From Jeotgalibaca caeni (lineage in GTDB: Bacteria > Bacillota > Bacilli > Lactobacillales > Aerococcaceae): 36,061 bases of DNA. The stretch is from positions 1 to 36,061 of the forward strand of contig NZ_JARBEA010000026.1 in NCBI RefSeq assembly GCF_028863945.1. The letters run 5' to 3'. Positions 8,525 through 16,631 of the stretch are shown one piece after another (position 1 is the first letter of the stretch; each line of letters starts with the position of its first letter). The position numbers and the translations under genes were made by a program. A model generated the notes under the pieces. That model searched no databases. It was not told where the DNA came from and saw only the letters and a program-made list of their open reading frames with translations.

Positions 8525-9484
8525 ATGGATATCATCACACTCTTAACCATTGTTGTTTCCAATACGCTCGTATATGCGGCTCCTCTTATCTTTGCGGCTC
8601 TGGGTGGAACATTTTCTGAGCGAGGCGGGATTGTAAACGTTGGTTTGGAAGGTATTATGGTAATGGGGGCATTCTCTTCTGTTGTCTTTAACTTAACCTT
8701 TGCTGAATCATTGGGTGCTGCAACTCCTTGGATCGGCTTGCTGGTCGGTGGTGCGGTAGGAGTTCTTTTCTCCTTGATCCATGCTGTAGCAACGGTTCAC
8801 TTACGTGCAGACCATATCATTTCTGGTACGGTACTGAACTTGATGGCACCGGCTCTAGGTGTTTTCTTAACAAAAGTTATTTATGAAGGAAGAGGTCAAA
8901 CAGACTTCATTGAAGCAAACTTCGGAAAGAGAAGTATTCCTTTATTAAAAGAAATTCCTATAATCGGTGATATTTTCTTTACCAACATTAATGTGCCTGC
9001 ATACGTAGGGATTCTGTTGGCGATTTTAAGCTACATCATTATCTTTAAGACTACATTCGGTTTGCGTTTGCGCGCTGTTGGAGAACATCCACAAGCAGCG
9101 GATACCTTAGGAATCAATGTTTACTTGATGCGTTATGCAGGGGTAATGATTTCTGGTTTATTCGGTGGAATTGGTGGAGCAGTAGTGGCTCAGACTATTA
9201 CGCTGAATTTCTCCATCTCGACCATTGCTGGTCAAGGGTTTATTGCGATGGCGGCGATGATTTTTGGTAAATGGAATCCAATTAGCGTTATGGGAGCAGC
9301 TTTGTTCTTCGGGTTCGCCCAAAGCTTGAGCGTAATTGGTACCTATATTCCAATTATTCAAGATGTTCCAACTGTATACCTTGCTATTTTGCCATATGTC
9401 CTAACGATTATTGTCTTGGTAGGGTTTATCGGTAAATCCCAAGGGCCTGCAGCAAACGGAACGACGTACATCAAAACAAAATAA
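8525..9484 (+). CDS. Nucleoside ABC transporter permease (YufQ/NupQ-like)
   Basis: Second permease, 319 residues, same BPD_transp_2 family, with GGIVNVGLEGIMVMGA as the counterpart of the family motif seen in the first permease. About eight hydrophobic segments are present. The ATG immediately follows the TAA of the preceding gene, with AGAGGTGG upstream, so the two are co-translated. It closes the importer operon and is followed by a terminator hairpin. Confidence 0.92.
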   Translation: MDIITLLTIVVSNTLVYAAPLIFAALGGTFSERGGIVNVGLEGIMVMGAFSSVVFNLTFAESLGAATPWIGLLVGGAVGVLFSLIHAVATVHLRADHIISGTVLNLMAPALGVFLTKVIYEGRGQTDFIEANFGKRSIPLLKEIPIIGDIFFTNINVPAYVGILLAILSYIIIFKTTFGLRLRAVGEHPQAADTLGINVYLMRYAGVMISGLFGGIGGAVVAQTITLNFSISTIAGQGFIAMAAMIFGKWNPISVMGAALFFGFAQSLSVIGTYIPIIQDVPTVYLAILPYVLTIIVLVGFIGKSQGPAANGTTYIKTK

Positions 9485-9490
9485 AAATTC

Positions 9491-9533
9491 AAAAAGAGTA
9501 TGGCGGAGTTCGTTTCGTCATGCTCTTTCTTGT
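9491..9533 (+). terminator. Terminator of the nucleoside ABC operon
   Basis: AAAGAG-TATGGCG pairs with the CGTCATGCTCTTT arm through several G-U pairs. The T-tail is broken (TTTCTTGTTG), so it may be leaky, and no separate promoter is obvious for the next gene. Confidence 0.6.
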
Positions 9534-9551
9534 TGTGAAAAGAGGAAAAAC

Positions 9552-10187
9552 ATGAAAATTGATTCCCCCAGAATTCCAGTCGTGCTCCAACCGAAACGCT
9601 TCACAGACTTGTTTGTAGAAGAAGATTATACGCTAGAAGGCGCTTCTATCGAAGGGGCAGAGTACACCAACCAAACAGTGGATCATGCTCGTTTGGATCA
9701 AGTGCTCATCAAAAATGCCAAATTCACAAATTGCGACTTTAGCGACATTCAATTAACGGATGTCCGTTTTGAAAATTGTGACCTATCCAATGTGAAATTT
9801 AATCGTGCTTCGCTTTTTCGAGTAGCGTTTATTGAATGCAAGTTATTAGGAGCGACCTTTCCGGAGACGTATATGGGCCATGTAACGTTTGAGCGTTCGA
9901 ACGTAAACTTAGTGGGCTTTAGCCAATCTAAATTTGAAAAAGTACAGTTTGATGATTCAGAACTCAAACAAGCAGACTGGTATGACTGTAAATGGAAGTC
10001 AGTTGCATTCCAACACTGTCAATTGAATGAGGCAACTTTTTCCGGAACTTCGCTGAAAGGGATTGATCTTCGTACTTGCCAGTTTGATACATTACGAGTA
10101 ACCATAGATGAGCTGCGAGGCTGTAAGATTTCTTCGTTCCAAGCAGCCATATTCGTGTCATTACTAGGGATGGTCGTGGTCGATTAA
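9552..10187 (+). CDS. Pentapeptide-repeat protein (Qnr/MfpA-like architecture)
   Basis: A 211-residue protein. About 25 consecutive five-residue repeats (roughly 35-178) of the form A/C-x-F/L-x-x (for example AKFTN, CDFSD, VRFEN, CDLSN) predict a right-handed quadrilateral beta-helix. The tail, with a QA...LLG pattern near residues 196-206, resembles the helical dimerisation cap of Qnr-type proteins. Its length is close to that of the chromosomal Enterococcus faecalis Qnr-like protein as I remember it. Such proteins can mimic DNA and shield gyrase, but most chromosomal pentapeptide proteins have no known function, and no loop insertions that would mark a gyrase binder are clear. AGAGGA precedes the ATG. 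It probably depends on read-through or a weak promoter. Confidence 0.85.
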   Translation: MKIDSPRIPVVLQPKRFTDLFVEEDYTLEGASIEGAEYTNQTVDHARLDQVLIKNAKFTNCDFSDIQLTDVRFENCDLSNVKFNRASLFRVAFIECKLLGATFPETYMGHVTFERSNVNLVGFSQSKFEKVQFDDSELKQADWYDCKWKSVAFQHCQLNEATFSGTSLKGIDLRTCQFDTLRVTIDELRGCKISSFQAAIFVSLLGMVVVD

Positions 10188-10200
10188 TTGCAGGATAGAT

Positions 10201-10229
10201 TTGTAAAAACCCTCTATTTAGAGTATAGT
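10201..10229 (+). promoter_or_regulatory. Promoter of the ymfF-ymfH-ymfI operon
   Basis: TTGTAA (10201-10206) and TATAGT (10224-10229) are exactly 17 bases apart. The leader would be about 48 bases. A small CTCTA/TAGAG repeat lies in the spacer. Confidence 0.65.
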
Positions 10230-10283
10230 TTTTTATATGCGATTCTTCAAAAAGCAATCAAACATACATAAGGAAGTGAACAA

Positions 10284-11555
10284 ATGGAATTAGAACTAGC
10301 CAAAGGGGTAGAAGCATTTATTCAACCTACAAGAAAGTTCAAGACCATCTTAATTGAATACAAATTCAGAAGTATGTACGACCCCGAGCAGGCTACAGCT
10401 CGAACATTAGTGAAGAACATGCTCGTTACCAATTCGAAGAAGTATCCGACTCAAAAAGAAATGGATCAGCAAATGTCTTGGTTATATGGCGCTTCTCTTA
10501 GTTCGAATTCACAGCGTTTCGGGAAACAACATGTCATTACCTTTCGATTGAAAATAGTAAATGATAAATATATTGGCGGAGACGACCGTTTGCTTGAAGA
10601 AGCCTTCCGTTTTTTAGAAGAAGTTATCTTCCACCCGAATGTAGAAAACGCACGCTTTCATGAAGCCACTTTTAATCGTGAAAAACACAATCTGCGGAAT
10701 GAATTTGAATCTATAGAAGAGAATAAATCCGGCTATGCGTTCTGGAAATTAAATCAAATTTTATTTAAAGGAACCGATCAGGAATATCTAGGAATTGGAG
10801 ATCATACGTTTTTAGAGAATCTTACTCCTGACCATTTATATCAAACCTATCGAGAAATGATTCAAAATGATACTGTGGATATTTATATTTCTGGAGATGT
10901 GGAGCAGGACCGCGTTCATGCTATCTTAAAACATGTTCCATTAGAAGAGCGTACTCCGCTTTCTGATGAAGTTTTTGTTCAAAGAGAAAATACCACAGAA
11001 GTTACTTCTGAGGATGAAGAACACGATGTGAACCAAGGGAAATTACTCTTTGGCTTTTCTTCTCCAGCATACTACCTCGACCAGACTTATTTCACTGCAA
11101 TGGTCTTTAATGGGTTGTTTGGTGGATTCCCTCATTCAAAATTATTCCAAAACGTGCGTGAAAAGGAAAGTTTAGCCTATTCCGCTTCTAGTTACATTGA
11201 TTATATTCGTGGAACCATGGTGATTCAAACCGGTATTGAATTTGAGAAGCGCAACCGTGTCGAAGAAATTGTAATGGAGCAATTGAAAGACATGCAAAAT
11301 GGTTCCTTCAGTGATGAATTAATCGTTCAAACAAAAGAAATGCTTCTAAACCAATACAAGCAGACGGAAGATAACCAAACCAGCAGTCTGTCTAAGGTTT
11401 ATTCAGATCGCTTGTTAGCAGGAAGAGAAGTGTCAGACGATAAATGGATGGAATCCATTTTAGCTGTCACGAAAGAAGACGTAAGGAAGTTTGCGGAGCA
11501 AATGGAATTACAAGCGATCTTCTTCTTGAAAGGAATGGAGGAAAATCATGCATAA
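10284..11555 (+). CDS. ymfF: M16-family peptidase-like protein YmfF/YfmF (no zinc motif)
   Basis: Processing-peptidase (M16) fold protein of 423 residues. The zinc-binding HxxEH motif is absent: where it should occur the chain reads RTLVKNMLVTNSKKYPTQKE. It is therefore expected to be the non-catalytic partner of the following HFLEH-containing protein, as in mitochondrial-type alpha/beta pairs. Database naming ties this family to the 5-aminopentanol modification of elongation factor P because of its ymfI neighbour; direct biochemistry is thin. The M16 C-terminal features (SLAYSASSYIDY, with R/Y-type substrate-binding residues) are retained. The start ATG follows AAGGAAGTG. It overlaps ymfH by eight bases, so the partners are translationally coupled. 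Confidence 0.88.
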   Translation: MELELAKGVEAFIQPTRKFKTILIEYKFRSMYDPEQATARTLVKNMLVTNSKKYPTQKEMDQQMSWLYGASLSSNSQRFGKQHVITFRLKIVNDKYIGGDDRLLEEAFRFLEEVIFHPNVENARFHEATFNREKHNLRNEFESIEENKSGYAFWKLNQILFKGTDQEYLGIGDHTFLENLTPDHLYQTYREMIQNDTVDIYISGDVEQDRVHAILKHVPLEERTPLSDEVFVQRENTTEVTSEDEEHDVNQGKLLFGFSSPAYYLDQTYFTAMVFNGLFGGFPHSKLFQNVREKESLAYSASSYIDYIRGTMVIQTGIEFEKRNRVEEIVMEQLKDMQNGSFSDELIVQTKEMLLNQYKQTEDNQTSSLSKVYSDRLLAGREVSDDKWMESILAVTKEDVRKFAEQMELQAIFFLKGMEENHA

Positions 11556-12849
11556 AGTAGACTATCCACAGTTGGATGAAGTAGTTTATTATGAAACTTT
11601 AGATAATGGGTTACAAGTCGTTTTGATTCCTAAAAATGATTTTGCAAAAACGTATGGAATCATGACTACTAATTTTGGTTCAATCGACAATCATTTTGTA
11701 CCCATGCATGAAAATGAAGCCATCATCGTACCAGATGGTGTGGCTCACTTCTTGGAGCACAAGTTGTTTGAAGGAGAAGAACGCGATGCTTTTGAAGACT
11801 TTGCGGAATTAGGATCTTCAGCGAATGCATTCACTTCCTTTACAAGAACGAGTTATCTCTTTTCAGCAACCAGCAAAGTGGCAGAGAACGTACAGACCTT
11901 ATTGGATTTCGTTCAAAGTCCTCATTTCACTGCAGAAGGAACAGAGAAAGAAAAAGGCATCATTGCTCAAGAAATCAATATGTATGAAGATCAACCAGAC
12001 TGGCGTCAATTTTATGGATTGTTGAAGAATTTATATCCAACGCATCCATTATCGATTGATATTGCCGGTACCGTAGCAAGTATCCAAGAAATCACGCCTG
12101 AAATTTTACAAACGTGTTATGACACTTTCTATCACCCATCTAATATGAATGTTGTGGTGATCGGTAACTTTAATCCAGATGAAATGATTGAAGTCATTAA
12201 AGAAAATCAAAATAAAAAAGAGTTTCCTAAAGAAGAGCATGTCATCCGTCTTCTTCCAGCAGAAAACATTGAGGACATTGTGCCTTATGCGGAAATGGAG
12301 ATGGACGTGAAGCGTTCCAAAGTAAGTCTCGGTGTGAAAGGGATTGCCACGGTTCCTGAAGGAAATGATGTTGATTTGGCTTACTTAAAAGGTTCCTTGT
12401 TCATGGAATTATTATTCGGTAGAGGGTCAGAAAACTTTATTGACCTGTATGATGCTGGATTGATTGATGACAGTTTCAGTTATTCCTATTCCATTGATCG
12501 CAGTTTCCACTTTATGTCTGTCGAGACGGATACGGACGAACCGAAAAAGGTAGACGAAGCCTTGAAGCGCATCTTGTTAAATTGGAAAACAGATGCAGGA
12601 GTAACGAAAGAAAACTTCGAACTCTTAAAGCGGGCCTTTATTGGCGAACAATTACAAGCTTTCAACTCATTAGAGTATATCTCCAATCAATATGGATATT
12701 TATTCTTTACGGGAATCGAACTGTTTAACCGAATCGAACGCATTGAGTCATTAACTTTGGAAGATGTCCTCGCGTTTGCTGAGCCGTATATTAATGAACA
12801 TCTGATGAGTACGTTTGTCATCAAACCAAAGAAAGGAAAGTCAGCGTGA
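11548..12849 (+). CDS. ymfH: M16-family zinc peptidase YmfH/YfmH
   Basis: Predicted active zinc metallopeptidase of 433 residues in the pitrilysin/insulinase superfamily. The inverted zinc motif HFLEH is at residues 67-71 (His67, Glu70 and His71 in the motif), and the probable third ligand is Glu142 in AQEINMYED. The N-terminal M16 domain covers about 20-170 and the inactive C-terminal M16 domain about 180-420. There is no signal peptide, so it acts in the cytoplasm or at its membrane face. GGAGG precedes the ATG, which lies inside the end of ymfF. The stop overlaps the GTG of ymfI by four bases. The natural substrate is not known. Confidence 0.92.
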   Translation: MHKVDYPQLDEVVYYETLDNGLQVVLIPKNDFAKTYGIMTTNFGSIDNHFVPMHENEAIIVPDGVAHFLEHKLFEGEERDAFEDFAELGSSANAFTSFTRTSYLFSATSKVAENVQTLLDFVQSPHFTAEGTEKEKGIIAQEINMYEDQPDWRQFYGLLKNLYPTHPLSIDIAGTVASIQEITPEILQTCYDTFYHPSNMNVVVIGNFNPDEMIEVIKENQNKKEFPKEEHVIRLLPAENIEDIVPYAEMEMDVKRSKVSLGVKGIATVPEGNDVDLAYLKGSLFMELLFGRGSENFIDLYDAGLIDDSFSYSYSIDRSFHFMSVETDTDEPKKVDEALKRILLNWKTDAGVTKENFELLKRAFIGEQLQAFNSLEYISNQYGYLFFTGIELFNRIERIESLTLEDVLAFAEPYINEHLMSTFVIKPKKGKSA

Positions 12850-13571
12850 AGATTGCCTTGATAACGGGAGCTTCTGGAGATATTGGAGCAAATATCGCAC
12901 GTAGATTGGCGAGTAACGGGTGGTCTCTGTATTTGCATTATCATACGAATCGCGCAAAAATCGACGTCCTTCTCGAAGAGTTTGAAGAGCAATATCCGAA
13001 ACAAGAATTTTACCCAATCCATGTTGACTTGGTTCAAGAGAATGCAGCCGAACAAATGAAAGGTCAAATTTTCTCTTTGACAGCAATTGTGTTTGCTCAT
13101 GGTACAACCGAGTATGGATTGCTGCAGGACTTAGAACCGGAGAAGATGGATTTGTTGTGGAACATGCATGTCAAGACCCCTGTTTTAATAACGCAAGCAT
13201 TTCAAAATAAGCTCCACCAGCAAGAGAACGGTCGAATTGTCTTTATTAGTTCTGTCTACGGAGAAATGGGAAGTAGTAACGAAGTCTTTTACAGTACGGT
13301 AAAAGGCGCGCAGCTTGCCTTTGTGAAGGCCTACAGTAAAGAAGTTGCCTCTCTTGGTATAACAGTCAATGCGATTAGTCCGGGAGCGATTTCGACACAA
13401 ATGAATAACGAATTTGATGAAGAAGATTTGCTGCAGCTTTCTGCGGCTATTCCTCTGGGAAGACTAGGTACAACAGATGAAGTGAGTTTCTGGGTTGAAC
13501 AGCTGTTGCAACCAGAGAGCAGGTACATGACCGGGCAGTCACTCACGGTGAGTGGCGGCTGGTTAAAATAA
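12846..13571 (+). CDS. ymfI: SDR oxidoreductase, EF-P 5-aminopentanone reductase (YmfI)
   Basis: Short-chain dehydrogenase/reductase of 241 residues. The nucleotide-binding TGASGDIG is at 7-14, FAHGTTE stands in for the NNAG strand, and the catalytic triad is Ser136, Tyr149 and Lys153 (YSTVK). In B. subtilis YmfI reduces 5-aminopentanone on elongation factor P to 5-aminopentanol, helping ribosomes through polyproline. The position right after ymfF-ymfH supports that role over FabG, which sits in fatty-acid operons. The GTG start overlaps the ymfH stop (GTGA) and has AAAGGAAAG upstream. EF-P itself is not in the window. Confidence 0.87.
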   Translation: MKIALITGASGDIGANIARRLASNGWSLYLHYHTNRAKIDVLLEEFEEQYPKQEFYPIHVDLVQENAAEQMKGQIFSLTAIVFAHGTTEYGLLQDLEPEKMDLLWNMHVKTPVLITQAFQNKLHQQENGRIVFISSVYGEMGSSNEVFYSTVKGAQLAFVKAYSKEVASLGITVNAISPGAISTQMNNEFDEEDLLQLSAAIPLGRLGTTDEVSFWVEQLLQPESRYMTGQSLTVSGGWLK

Positions 13572-13614
13572 ATTTGTAGAATCGTATCAGGATTTTTCGT
13601 CTAGAATGCCATTG

Positions 13615-13623
13615 TGCTATAAT
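13615..13623 (+). promoter_or_regulatory. Extended -10 promoter of rodZ
   Basis: TGC plus a perfect TATAAT (13618-13623) forms an extended -10. The -35 position has TTTCGT. The start would be about 26 bases before the rodZ ATG. Confidence 0.6.
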
Positions 13624-13655
13624 AATTCTTGAATAGCGAGAAGGTGGTGCATCGA

Positions 13656-14537
13656 ATGGAAGAAAATAAGTACATCGGCGAACGCTTGAAAGAGGCTCGA
13701 ATCAAAAAAGGATACACCTTGGACGACTTACAGCAACTCACCAAGATTCAAAAACGGTACTTAATTGCCATTGAAGAAAATCATTTAGAAGAACTGCCAG
13801 GAGATTTTTTTGTCAAAGCATTTATTCGTCAGTATGCAGAAGCAGTAGATGTAACAGAAGAAGAAACAAAAACGATGACGAAAGAATTGCCAACGATTAA
13901 TGAAGCTCCCGTACCTGTTGGCGATCAAGCGCCGAGCAGAGCGGCATTGAAGCGGTCTTCAAAAGAAACAAAATTTCGGTACAGCAGTAATTCACAGAGT
14001 AGTTTACCGACTTTTTTGATGGTATTATTTTTTATCCTTATTTTAGGGATGATTTGGTTTTATTTTAATTTTATCCGGGCGGAAGATCCTACCTCGATTA
14101 CGAATAATCCATCCCAACCATCCATCATTATAAGCAGCCAAGAAGAAACAAGTGATGAGCAAGAATCTGAAACAGAAGAATCGTCTGAGTCAGAAGAAAC
14201 AAACGCACCGAGCATCACTGGTGGGGAGAGTGCGGACGGTCTCGTTCCTTATACACTTTCTGGAATAGATGTACCGACGACTCTGACGTTGAATGTAAAT
14301 GAATCCGGTCGTTCATGGATGCAAGTTCAAATAAACGAAGCTGTAGTGTTTGAAGGCACCATTGAGCCAGGTATGTCTCAAGAAATAGAAGTTCCCGCTA
14401 ATACGGAAGAAATTTCCATTCGTGTAGGATATATTCCGTCGACCACGATTGTCTTTGGCGATGATTTAACCGTACCGAACCCGGAAAATGGGCAAGAAGT
14501 CCAAACCCAAACCTATTTATTTAATATTGAACCGTAA
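13656..14537 (+). CDS. rodZ: Cell-shape protein RodZ (YmfM)
   Basis: Bitopic membrane protein of 293 residues that links the MreB elongation machinery to the membrane. The N-terminal helix-turn-helix (about 4-70, IGERLKEARIKKGYTLDDL) is the HTH_25 fold used for protein contact rather than DNA binding. One membrane segment lies near 120-142 (FLMVLFFILILGMIWFYF). A Ser/Glu-rich linker (about 160-190) and the extracellular DUF4115 domain follow. The start is the ATG at 13656 after GAAGGTGG; a TTG further upstream in frame lies before that ribosome site and very close to the -10. The stop shares one base with an in-frame ATG upstream of pgsA, so rodZ and pgsA form one unit. Confidence 0.93.
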   Translation: MEENKYIGERLKEARIKKGYTLDDLQQLTKIQKRYLIAIEENHLEELPGDFFVKAFIRQYAEAVDVTEEETKTMTKELPTINEAPVPVGDQAPSRAALKRSSKETKFRYSSNSQSSLPTFLMVLFFILILGMIWFYFNFIRAEDPTSITNNPSQPSIIISSQEETSDEQESETEESSESEETNAPSITGGESADGLVPYTLSGIDVPTTLTLNVNESGRSWMQVQINEAVVFEGTIEPGMSQEIEVPANTEEISIRVGYIPSTTIVFGDDLTVPNPENGQEVQTQTYLFNIEP

Positions 14538-14566
14538 TGGAAGAGAAACAGATTGGAGTAATGAAC

Positions 14567-15151
14567 GTGAATTTGCCAAATAAATTAACCATCTTAAGGA
14601 TTTTTATGATCCCACTATTTTTGGTACTGATGCTGGTACCATTTGAATGGGGGACGCTTGACTTGCTGGGATCATCCATTTCAGTTGCCCAACTAATCGG
14701 GACAGTCGTGTTTGCTCTTGCAAGCTTTACTGACTGGCTGGATGGTTATATTGCCCGCAGAGATGGCATCGTTACAAACTTTGGTAAGTTTGCTGACCCT
14801 TTAGCTGACAAGATGTTAGTAGCTACCGCTTTTATCGTTTTAGTAGAAAAAGGCTTGGCTCCTGCTTGGGTAGTCAGCATTATTATCTGCCGAGAGTTAG
14901 CAATTACTGGACTCCGTTTGCTATTAGTAAATGGTGGAGAAGTCATGGCAGCAGCTTGGCCAGGAAAAATAAAAACAGTTACCCAAATGATGGCGATTAT
15001 TATGTTGTTTCTGGATAACGTTCCCTTTGAAGGAATTGGAATTCCTGTAGCAACCATCCTTTTATATGTCTGCCTACTTTTTACCATTTACTCAGGCGTA
15101 GACTATTTCGTGAAAAACAAACAAATTTTTAGAGATTCTTTTGGAAATTAA
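14567..15151 (+). CDS. pgsA: CDP-diacylglycerol-glycerol-3-phosphate 3-phosphatidyltransferase
   Basis: Membrane enzyme for the committed step to phosphatidylglycerol, joining CDP-diacylglycerol with glycerol-3-phosphate. The CDP-alcohol phosphotransferase signature D-x2-D-G-x2-A-R-x8-G-x3-D-x3-D is complete (Asp56, Asp59, Gly60, Ala63, Arg64, Gly73, Asp77, Asp81). About five hydrophobic segments are present. I chose the GTG at 14567 (MNLPNKLTILRI, 194 residues, like B. subtilis PgsA) because GGAG lies eight bases before it. ATGs at 14537 and 14561 would add 10 or 2 residues but are badly placed relative to that GGAG. Confidence 0.93.
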   Translation: MNLPNKLTILRIFMIPLFLVLMLVPFEWGTLDLLGSSISVAQLIGTVVFALASFTDWLDGYIARRDGIVTNFGKFADPLADKMLVATAFIVLVEKGLAPAWVVSIIICRELAITGLRLLLVNGGEVMAAAWPGKIKTVTQMMAIIMLFLDNVPFEGIGIPVATILLYVCLLFTIYSGVDYFVKNKQIFRDSFGN

Positions 15152-15159
15152 GTATGATA

Positions 15160-15232
15160 GAGAAAAACAAGTTGGAAATGGAGGCGGCTCATTGATGCAG
15201 TGGACCAATTTCAACTGTTTTTCTCTTTTTTT
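15160..15232 (+). terminator. Long-stem terminator between pgsA and cinA
   Basis: An imperfect stem of about 20 bp (15160-15181 with 15205-15225, one bulged A, one A-A mismatch, one G-U) is followed by seven T. The 23-base apical loop contains a small CATTG/CAGTG helix. It should separate cinA from rodZ-pgsA transcription. Confidence 0.8.
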
Positions 15233-15245
15233 AATGGAAATAAAC

Positions 15246-15259
15246 TTTTTTTACGAACC
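15246..15259 (+). promoter_or_regulatory. Com-box-like (ComX/SigX type) element before cinA
   Basis: Seven T followed by ACGAACC resembles the streptococcal/lactococcal competence box (T-rich run then TACGAATA), matching six of the eight core bases. No SigA -35/-10 pair is visible between the pgsA terminator and cinA. The predicted start would be close to the ribosome site, giving a very short leader. Confidence 0.4.
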
Positions 15260-15280
15260 TTATAGATAGGAGTGGCTTGA

Positions 15281-16528
15281 ATGATTGCAGAGATTATCTC
15301 AGTTGGGACAGAGTTGTTGCTAGGTCAAATCGTTAATACGAATGCGGCTTATATTGCCAAAAAACTTGCTCAACTAGGAATCAATACGTACTATCAAACA
15401 GTTGTGGGAGATAACGAAGAAAAACTGATCCAAACCATTAAGATTGCCGAAGAAAGGAGCGATCTATTAATCTTTATCGGTGGATTAGGGCCTACACCCG
15501 ATGACCTGACCAAGGAAACGGTAGCGAAACACCTAGAAGAACCTTTGATTTTAGATGCTGCTTCCTTAGAAAATATTCGTTATTACTTTGAGCAACAAGG
15601 AAGAGAAATGTCTTCTAACAACCAGAAGCAGGCCGTATACTTCCAAAATGGCCGTTTCTTCAAAAATAGTGTGGGGCATGCGATTGGAACCTATCTTCAA
15701 AAAAATGAAAAGGCGTACCTACTTGTGCCAGGCCCTCCAAAAGAAATGATAAAAATGTTGGATGAAGAGATTGTGCCGTTCTTGCGGAGCCTCAACGAAA
15801 ACAAAGAGCAATTTATCTTATCGAATACCTTACGCTTCTATGGGATTGGAGAATCAACCTTGGTGGATCAATTAGCATCCATCATCGAGAATCAAACCAA
15901 TCCAACTGTAGCAGCATACGCGGGTAGCTATGAAGTTTCTCTGCGAATTACGGCGAGTGGTCCAGATGATGCAAGTTGTAAAGAGCGAATGGAAAAAATG
16001 AAAGAAGAAATCCTTGCTGTAGTAGGTGATTATTGTTACGGGGAAGGAGAAGACAACAGTCTAGCGAATGTAGTCGAAACGATCTTAGTGGAGAAAGGAT
16101 TGAAAATTAGCGCTGCTGAAAGTTTGACAGGAGGGCTGTTTCAATCAACCTTAGTAAGTGTCCCTCAATGCGGACAGGTCTTTCCAGGTGGGATTGTTTC
16201 CTACGAAGAGGGAATCAAGCGCGATGTGCTAGGGGTCCCAGAAGAGATTTTAGAAAAGGATGGTATGGTAAGCGAAGCGTGTGCAATCTCTATGGCTGAG
16301 AAATGTCTAGAAATGTTCCGTACAGATCTTGCCATTTCCTTTACCGGTGCGGCAGGCCCGGACTCCTTAGAAGGGAATCCTCCTGGAACAGTTTGGATCG
16401 GGATTAGCCAAGTTGGCAAGGAGTCATTTGCAAGGAAATATCGCTTCATGCATGACCGTGAAGGCAACCGCGAACGTAGTGTACAACAAGGATTAGATTT
16501 ACTAAGACGATTGTTAGAAGGAAAATAA
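15281..16528 (+). CDS. cinA: Competence/damage-inducible protein CinA
   Basis: Two-domain protein of 415 residues. The N-terminal MoCF-like domain (about 1-170, with [19 protein letters not shown] and [11 protein letters not shown]) has COG1058-type ADP-ribose/NMN pyrophosphatase character. The C-terminal PncC-like domain (about 255-415, with AAESLTGGL and SFTGAAGPD) is nicotinamide-nucleotide amidase-like and, in other bacteria, recycles NMN to NaMN. In streptococci CinA brings RecA to the membrane during transformation. AGGAG precedes the ATG. It is followed by recA, but recA has its own promoter. The gene is intact, with no frameshift. Confidence 0.94.
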   Translation: MIAEIISVGTELLLGQIVNTNAAYIAKKLAQLGINTYYQTVVGDNEEKLIQTIKIAEERSDLLIFIGGLGPTPDDLTKETVAKHLEEPLILDAASLENIRYYFEQQGREMSSNNQKQAVYFQNGRFFKNSVGHAIGTYLQKNEKAYLLVPGPPKEMIKMLDEEIVPFLRSLNENKEQFILSNTLRFYGIGESTLVDQLASIIENQTNPTVAAYAGSYEVSLRITASGPDDASCKERMEKMKEEILAVVGDYCYGEGEDNSLANVVETILVEKGLKISAAESLTGGLFQSTLVSVPQCGQVFPGGIVSYEEGIKRDVLGVPEEILEKDGMVSEACAISMAEKCLEMFRTDLAISFTGAAGPDSLEGNPPGTVWIGISQVGKESFARKYRFMHDREGNRERSVQQGLDLLRRLLEGK

Positions 16529-16531
16529 ACG

Positions 16532-16545
16532 CGAACGTTTGTTCA
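16532..16545 (+). promoter_or_regulatory. SOS (LexA/DinR) box upstream of recA
   Basis: CGAACGTTTGTTCA matches the Gram-positive SOS consensus CGAACRNRYGTTYC at all but two positions, with both CGAAC and GTTC half-sites intact. It ends eight bases before the recA -35. Confidence 0.8.
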
Positions 16546-16553
16546 CTTTTTCC

Positions 16554-16582
16554 TTGCTTTTTTCCTGTAAAAGCGGTAAGAT
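16554..16582 (+). promoter_or_regulatory. SigA-type promoter of recA
   Basis: TTGCTT (16554-16559) and TAAGAT (16577-16582) are 17 bases apart. The leader would be about 43 bases. Confidence 0.7.
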
Positions 16583-16631
16583 AGTTATGCGGAAAAGAAA
16601 GCTTATAGAACCTTTATGGAGGCTAAAAATA

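Noticed and set aside
12687-13107. Two overlapping minus-strand open frames (137 and 88 codons)
   Set aside because: They are antisense to the ymfH end and ymfI, lack promoters or ribosome sites, and show no family features.
14746-15087. 113-codon minus-strand frame inside pgsA
   Set aside because: It mirrors membrane-segment codons of pgsA on the other strand; no start signals.
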